Source: Alicyclobacillus hesperidum
Lineage (GTDB): Bacteria; Bacillota; Bacilli; Alicyclobacillales; Alicyclobacillaceae
Reading direction: 5' to 3'
DNA: 64,000 nt
Assembly (NCBI RefSeq): GCF_900107035.1
Contig: NZ_FNOJ01000013.1
Coordinates: 1-64,000 of the forward strand
Shown piece by piece: positions 60,479 through 64,000 of the stretch. Below the pieces are notes generated by a model, which was not told the DNA's origin, did not search any database, and was given only the letters and a program-made list of their open reading frames with translations. A program made the translations under genes and the position numbers. The stretch's first letter is position 1; every line of letters starts with the position of its first letter.

Positions 60479-60589
60479 TCAATACGCAGCGGCCGTTCCA
60501 GCGTAGGGAACCAGCAGGATGAACAGGACAAAGATGATGAGGAACACAACTGCCCAGCGGGTGTATGCTCCAAAGCATTCACCGTACAT
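60479..60589 (-). CDS. YjcZ-like small membrane peptide (copy 3)
   Basis: A 36-residue protein with ATG 60589 and GGGAGGAGG 9 bp upstream. It shares the core YTRWAVVFLIIFVLFILLVPY with the peptides at 48402-48530 and 48550-48684, but the tail is short (AGTAAAY) and the Cys lies in the N-terminal MYGECFGA. The DNA of the shared core is about 90% identical to copy 2. The lack of the Gly-Ser-Cys tail shows that the membrane core is the conserved feature. It stands alone between mtlA and the ZIP gene. Confidence 0.8.
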   Translation of the reverse strand: MYGECFGAYTRWAVVFLIIFVLFILLVPYAGTAAAY

Positions 60590-60781
60590 CGCGATTGCAC
60601 CTCCTCCCGCTGATGCTAGATCGTATTCGATCCACACAGCAGCGTGGGAGGACAGGTGGCGGGTGGCAACGGTCTAAATTGACAGCGCCCCCTTTTGGCG
60701 ATACTGTGATCCTGTTGTGCCTGTCATATTTGTAACCCTGCAGGAGATAAGATGGTTTAGCTGTATGGGGAGGAATTTCGA

Positions 60782-61543
60782 TTGACGAGCGTTTGGCTCG
60801 CATTGTTTTTATCGGCACTGGCCGCAATGGCGGACACAGTGGGCGGGGCGCTCACCGTCGTCCGGCAATTCGAGGGGCGTACGCTGGCTTCGTTTACTTC
60901 TATTGGCGCCGGATTTTTGCTCGGCGCAACGCTGCTCGATAGACTTCCCGACACGTTGCACACGATGCCAAAACTCGGCGTTACCTATATGCTGATTGGG
61001 TATCTGCTCGTGCTCACACTCGAGATCATACGCCACAGTCGCAACCACGAAAACACACACAGCCACGCTACAGGTCACGTACACACGGCCGCCATGCAAG
61101 GTGGCACGATTGCACTGGTCAGCATGATGGTTCATACGTTCATGGACGGCGTCGTGATCGCAGGGGCACTCGCTGCGAATCGCGCCGAGGGCATCCTCAT
61201 GTTTGTCGCGATCACGCTACATAAAGTGCCGGAAGGCCTTACGATTAGCGCCATCAGCCTGAATTCATCGAATTCACGCCGACGGGCGTTTCTTTGGGCC
61301 TTCCTTCTCACGTGTTCCACCATCGTCGGTGCCATCACGGCGGTGGTGCTCGGTAGCGTTGGCGGCCCCAGCGTCAACATCATCATGGCGCTTGCCACTG
61401 GCACGTTCTTGTTTATCTCAACGTCCGATCTCGTCCCGTTCGTGCGCGCACAGGAGCAACCGCGCAACATGCTGCTCCTGCTCTGTGGCTGTGGCGTCTT
61501 TTACCTCAGCCTAACTCTGCTCCAATCCATAGGTCTCAGTTGA
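60782..61543 (+). CDS. ZIP-family divalent metal transporter
   Basis: A 253-residue, eight-segment protein of the ZIP family, usually importing zinc or manganese. The His-rich loop HSRNHENTHSHATGHVH lies between segments 3 and 4. The helix 4 metal motif is MMVHTFMDGVVIAGAL and helix 5 is ITLHKVPEGLTIS. The start at TTG 60782 has GGGGAGGA 7 bp upstream. It ends in an 8-bp overlap with the convergent quinone oxidoreductase gene. Confidence 0.9.
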   Translation: MTSVWLALFLSALAAMADTVGGALTVVRQFEGRTLASFTSIGAGFLLGATLLDRLPDTLHTMPKLGVTYMLIGYLLVLTLEIIRHSRNHENTHSHATGHVHTAAMQGGTIALVSMMVHTFMDGVVIAGALAANRAEGILMFVAITLHKVPEGLTISAISLNSSNSRRRAFLWAFLLTCSTIVGAITAVVLGSVGGPSVNIIMALATGTFLFISTSDLVPFVRAQEQPRNMLLLLCGCGVFYLSLTLLQSIGLS

Positions 61544-62528
61544 CGTTCAACACAATCTTACCCGTGTTCCGATTCGACTCCATATACCGATGAGCTTCCT
61601 GCACATCTCGCCAATCGAAAACCGAGTCGATCACCGGGACGACCTCTCCATTCGCCAAGGCGTCCCCGGCAAACACTTGAAATGCGGCCGTCAGTTCGAT
61701 TTTATCGGCGAGTGAGCGCGAACGTAGCGCCGTACCAATGATTTGTAGGCGACGCCCCAACAATTGACCGAGATCCAGCGCCTCGACCTTCGTGCCACCC
61801 ATCGTACCGATGACGATAAGCCGCCCATCGATAGCGAGGGAAGCGATATTATCTGCGAAATACGGCGCGCCGATAAAGTCCAAGATGATATTCGCACCGC
61901 GCCCGTCTGTATATTTCTGGACAAAATCAACAAACGAGCCATCGTGATAATTCCATCCCGCTTGCGCGCCAAGACTCAGACAGCGCTCAATTTTCGCCTC
62001 TGTCCCCGCTGTGACGATGGAGTTGGCGCCAGCCAACCGGATCAGTTGAATGGCGGACGTCCCCACGCCACTTGCCCCAGCATGCACAAGCACCGTTTCC
62101 CGAGGCGATAAACGCCCCAGCACAAACAGATTGAGGTAAGCGGTGAGAAAGGTTTCGGGAATCGCCGCGCCTTGCGCAAATGTCAAGTTGGTCGGCAAAC
62201 GCATCAGCATGCCTGCGGGGACACATGCGTACTGCGCGTAACCACCACCGGGCAACAATGCGCAGACGCGATCCCCAACGCTGACGGACGTCACACCCTC
62301 GCCGAGCTCTGCCACTTCCCCGGCCATTTCGAGCCCTAGAATCTCTGAAGCGCCCGGCGGCGGCGGATAAAGACCGCGTCGTTGCAACAAATCGGCTCGG
62401 TTCAAGGCCGTCGCACGCACGCGCACCAGAACCTCTCCGGGACCGGGCCGCGGCGTTTCCACTTCAGAGATTTGCAAAACGTCCGGCTCTCCAAATGACG
62501 ACATGGTGACTGCCAGCACCACGCACAC
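61536..62528 (-). CDS. NADPH:quinone oxidoreductase-like (zeta-crystallin family)
   Basis: A 330-residue zinc-free medium-chain reductase. Family segments are GEVLVRVRATALNRADLLQRRGLYPPP, the nucleotide motif VLVHAGASGVGTSAIQL, and WNYHDGSFVDFVQ. No Cys/His zinc ligands are seen. It transfers electrons from NADPH to quinones. The GTG at 62528 has GGGGG just upstream; 62522 is an alternative. Confidence 0.88.
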   Translation of the reverse strand: MCVVLAVTMSSFGEPDVLQISEVETPRPGPGEVLVRVRATALNRADLLQRRGLYPPPPGASEILGLEMAGEVAELGEGVTSVSVGDRVCALLPGGGYAQYACVPAGMLMRLPTNLTFAQGAAIPETFLTAYLNLFVLGRLSPRETVLVHAGASGVGTSAIQLIRLAGANSIVTAGTEAKIERCLSLGAQAGWNYHDGSFVDFVQKYTDGRGANIILDFIGAPYFADNIASLAIDGRLIVIGTMGGTKVEALDLGQLLGRRLQIIGTALRSRSLADKIELTAAFQVFAGDALANGEVVPVIDSVFDWRDVQEAHRYMESNRNTGKIVLNVN

Positions 62529-62583
62529 CCCCAGGTTGACTGTTCACCCAAACAGGGTATCACACTCGCACGGACTATCCAAA

Positions 62584-63183
62584 TCAAACCAGGTGCAACT
62601 CACCTCGCGCGATCCGCTGTAGAACCTGCACATAAAGAGGCCCTTCTTGCTCTGCCACACGTTGGCGCAAGGATTGCGCAGAATCGCCTGGCAGCACAGG
62701 CACGCGGGCTTGCGCTAGGATGCGGCCGTGATCGTATTCGTCGTCGACGACGTGTACGGTAGCCCCAGATTCCTGTACACCTGCCGCGATCACGGCTTCG
62801 TGCACACGCATGCCGTACATACCTTGCCCTCCGAAGTTGGGCAGTAAGCTGGGGTGAATATTGAGAATGCGATTGGCAAAAGCCGCGAGTGTTTTAGGCC
62901 CAATGCGTTTCATGTAGCCAGACAGAACGACGAGATCTACCTGTGCCTCCATGAGCGTTCGCGCAATGTCCGCGTCCGCGGCATCCTCACCACCCGCGCG
63001 GTGCGCGTTGATGCAGACGTGTGGCAGTTGCCGATCTCGCGCAAACACCAAAGCTTGGCTGCCAGGATTGTTACTGATAATCACGGCGGGCGTGGCGTCG
63101 AGATGCCCAGCCTCTATGGCCTGTACCACCGCACGCATACCAGAGCCGTTATAGGATGCTAAAAATCCAATTCGCAACGTCAA
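62584..63183 (-). CDS. purN: Phosphoribosylglycinamide formyltransferase (PurN-like)
   Basis: A 199-residue enzyme that uses 10-formyltetrahydrofolate to formylate GAR in purine synthesis. The start IGFLASYNGSGMRAV, the catalytic Asn/His in RILNIHPSLLPNF and the Asp in HVVDDEYDHGRIL are present. The GGQGMYGMRVHEAV segment marks the PurN branch in which the substrate loop is Met-rich. TTG 63183 is the best start (GAGGAG 10 bp upstream). It is not near other pur genes, so a different acceptor is possible. Confidence 0.85.
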   Translation of the reverse strand: MTLRIGFLASYNGSGMRAVVQAIEAGHLDATPAVIISNNPGSQALVFARDRQLPHVCINAHRAGGEDAADADIARTLMEAQVDLVVLSGYMKRIGPKTLAAFANRILNIHPSLLPNFGGQGMYGMRVHEAVIAAGVQESGATVHVVDDEYDHGRILAQARVPVLPGDSAQSLRQRVAEQEGPLYVQVLQRIARGELHLV

Positions 63184-63278
63184 GTCTATGACACTCCTCA
63201 AGATCTTTGTATGCTGAAAAGAGGGGGCGAAGTTTATCAGCCCCGAGGTCACAATATCGCGAGCGAGGAGTAAGGCCT

Positions 63279-64000
63279 ATGATCACCCCATCCAAACGCC
63301 TGCAAAGTTTGCCCGAAGGCGTATTTCAAGACCTCGCCTTAGCCAAAGGTCAACGGCTGGCAGCTAGCGACGATGTCATCGATCTCAGCGTCGGCAGTCC
63401 GGACTTTCCACCGCCTGCGCACGCCATCGCGGAGCTGACAAAGCACGCAGCCGAAACAAACCAATACGGATATGCCATCACTGCGCTGCCCGCGTTTCAA
63501 GAAGCTGTGGCAGCATTCTACGAGCGCTATGGCGTCACGCTCGACCCTGTGCACGAAGTACTGCAACTCGCGGGATCGCAAGAAGGACTGAGCCACCTCG
63601 CGTTGACGTTCATCAACCCGGGCGATCTCGTCCTCATCCCGGACCCCGGCTACCCGATTTACGAGGCGGGAGTTCGTCTAGCCGGCGGCGAGGTGATGCC
63701 CATTCCGGTCGATCCTAATACGCTTCATCCGCGTCTTGACGATCTGTCGGGTCGGGATTTACAACGGGCGAAGATGATGATTCTCAATTATCCAAGCAAT
63801 CCCACGGCGGGTCTCGCCACGCGCCAGATGTTCGAGCACGTGGTTCGCTTAGCACACCAACATGATATCTTCATCGTCCACGATTTCGCCTATTCAGAAC
63901 TCGTATTTGACGACAATGAGGCCATCAGCATTCTTTCCATTCCCGGCGCAAAGGACGTGGCAATTGAGTTTAACTCGTTGTCGAAGACCTACAATCTCGC
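63279..64000 (+). CDS. Class I/II aminotransferase (partial, runs off the window)
   Basis: About 240 residues of a PLP-dependent aminotransferase. Present are the substrate-binding IDLSVGSPDFPPPAHA, YGYAITALPAFQEAVAAFY, the PLP-site GSQEGLSHLALTFINPGDLVLIPDPGYPIY, MILNYPSNPTAG and the Schiff-base Lys in FNSLSKTYNLA. The sequence resembles LL-diaminopimelate aminotransferase or aspartate-type enzymes. GCGAGGAG precedes ATG 63279. The C-terminal third lies beyond 64000. Confidence 0.9.
   Translation, partial: MITPSKRLQSLPEGVFQDLALAKGQRLAASDDVIDLSVGSPDFPPPAHAIAELTKHAAETNQYGYAITALPAFQEAVAAFYERYGVTLDPVHEVLQLAGSQEGLSHLALTFINPGDLVLIPDPGYPIYEAGVRLAGGEVMPIPVDPNTLHPRLDDLSGRDLQRAKMMILNYPSNPTAGLATRQMFEHVVRLAHQHDIFIVHDFAYSELVFDDNEAISILSIPGAKDVAIEFNSLSKTYNL

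Noticed and set aside
48402..60589. Treating the three small peptides as a mobile element or repeat family
   Set aside because: Similarity is confined to the coding core; no flanking repeats, target duplications or transposase are visible.
1..64000. CRISPR array, prophage or insertion sequence
   Set aside because: No regularly spaced direct repeats, no integrase, transposase, terminase or capsid-like genes were found in the window.

Overview
The window looks like chromosome of a Gram-positive, endospore-forming Bacillota, most likely an acidophile of the Alicyclobacillaceae. The evidence is a complete GerA-type germinant-receptor operon with a sigma-G-like promoter, a SleL-type cortex-lytic glycosidase, three YjcZ-like small proteins, Firmicutes-type regulation (a leucine T-box, a BirA operator, CcpA cre sites, MtlR and fluoride riboswitches), strong purine-rich Shine-Dalgarno sites, and a kumamolisin-like sedolisin. 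The genus is an inference; there is no rRNA gene to anchor it. I see no phage, transposase, integrase or CRISPR array.

Layout. 1-834: no confident gene, ending in a strong promoter. 835-2431: 17 tRNA genes in one orientation, closed by a clear terminator. 2.7-4.0 kb: amino-acid permease. 4.1-9.4 kb (minus): germination operon gerAA-gerAC-small D-like subunit-gerAB-gerAB. 9.6-15.0 kb (minus): alpha-glucan cluster with a GH15 enzyme, a sugar-nucleotidyltransferase, a GH57-GT4 fusion and a DUF4912 protein. 15.2-17.2 kb: 2-isopropylmalate synthase under a Leu T-box. 17.2-24.0 kb: sugar ABC importer with two catabolic genes, divergent from a GntR/LacI-hybrid regulator. 24.0-27.3 kb: second sugar ABC system (XylFGH-like) with a cre-like palindrome. 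27.6-36.9 kb: cortex-lytic enzyme, MFS transporter, beta-propeller lipoprotein, polysaccharide deacetylase, a GH3 remnant, carboxylesterase, a tiny zinc-ribbon protein and a sedolisin. 37.1-43.8 kb: LysR regulator divergent from an EmrB/EmrA-like efflux pair, a MetE-like methyltransferase, an unknown membrane protein and a GtrA protein. 43.8-46.0 kb: fluoride-response locus. 46.2-48.7 kb: fused YcaO cyclodehydratase and two small Gly-rich membrane peptides. 48.9-53.1 kb: EamA exporter, then BioY and an ECF module (including an EcfA-EcfT fusion) around one BirA operator. 53.1-60.3 kb (minus): mtlA-mtlR-mtlF-mtlD-ptsH-ptsI. 60.4-64.0 kb: third small peptide, ZIP transporter, quinone oxidoreductase, PurN-like enzyme and a truncated aminotransferase.

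The most striking region is the fluoride locus. Two sequences match the crcB fluoride-riboswitch consensus, each followed by a terminator-like hairpin. One precedes a TerC-like two-repeat membrane protein on the plus strand. The other precedes a crcB-crcB-unknown membrane protein operon on the minus strand. The two transcription units converge and overlap at their 3' ends. This suggests a fluoride-inducible module with two membrane proteins not normally associated with fluoride. The second point of interest is the fused YcaO enzyme next to tandem peptides ending in a Gly-rich Ser-Cys segment, with a third related peptide 12 kb away.
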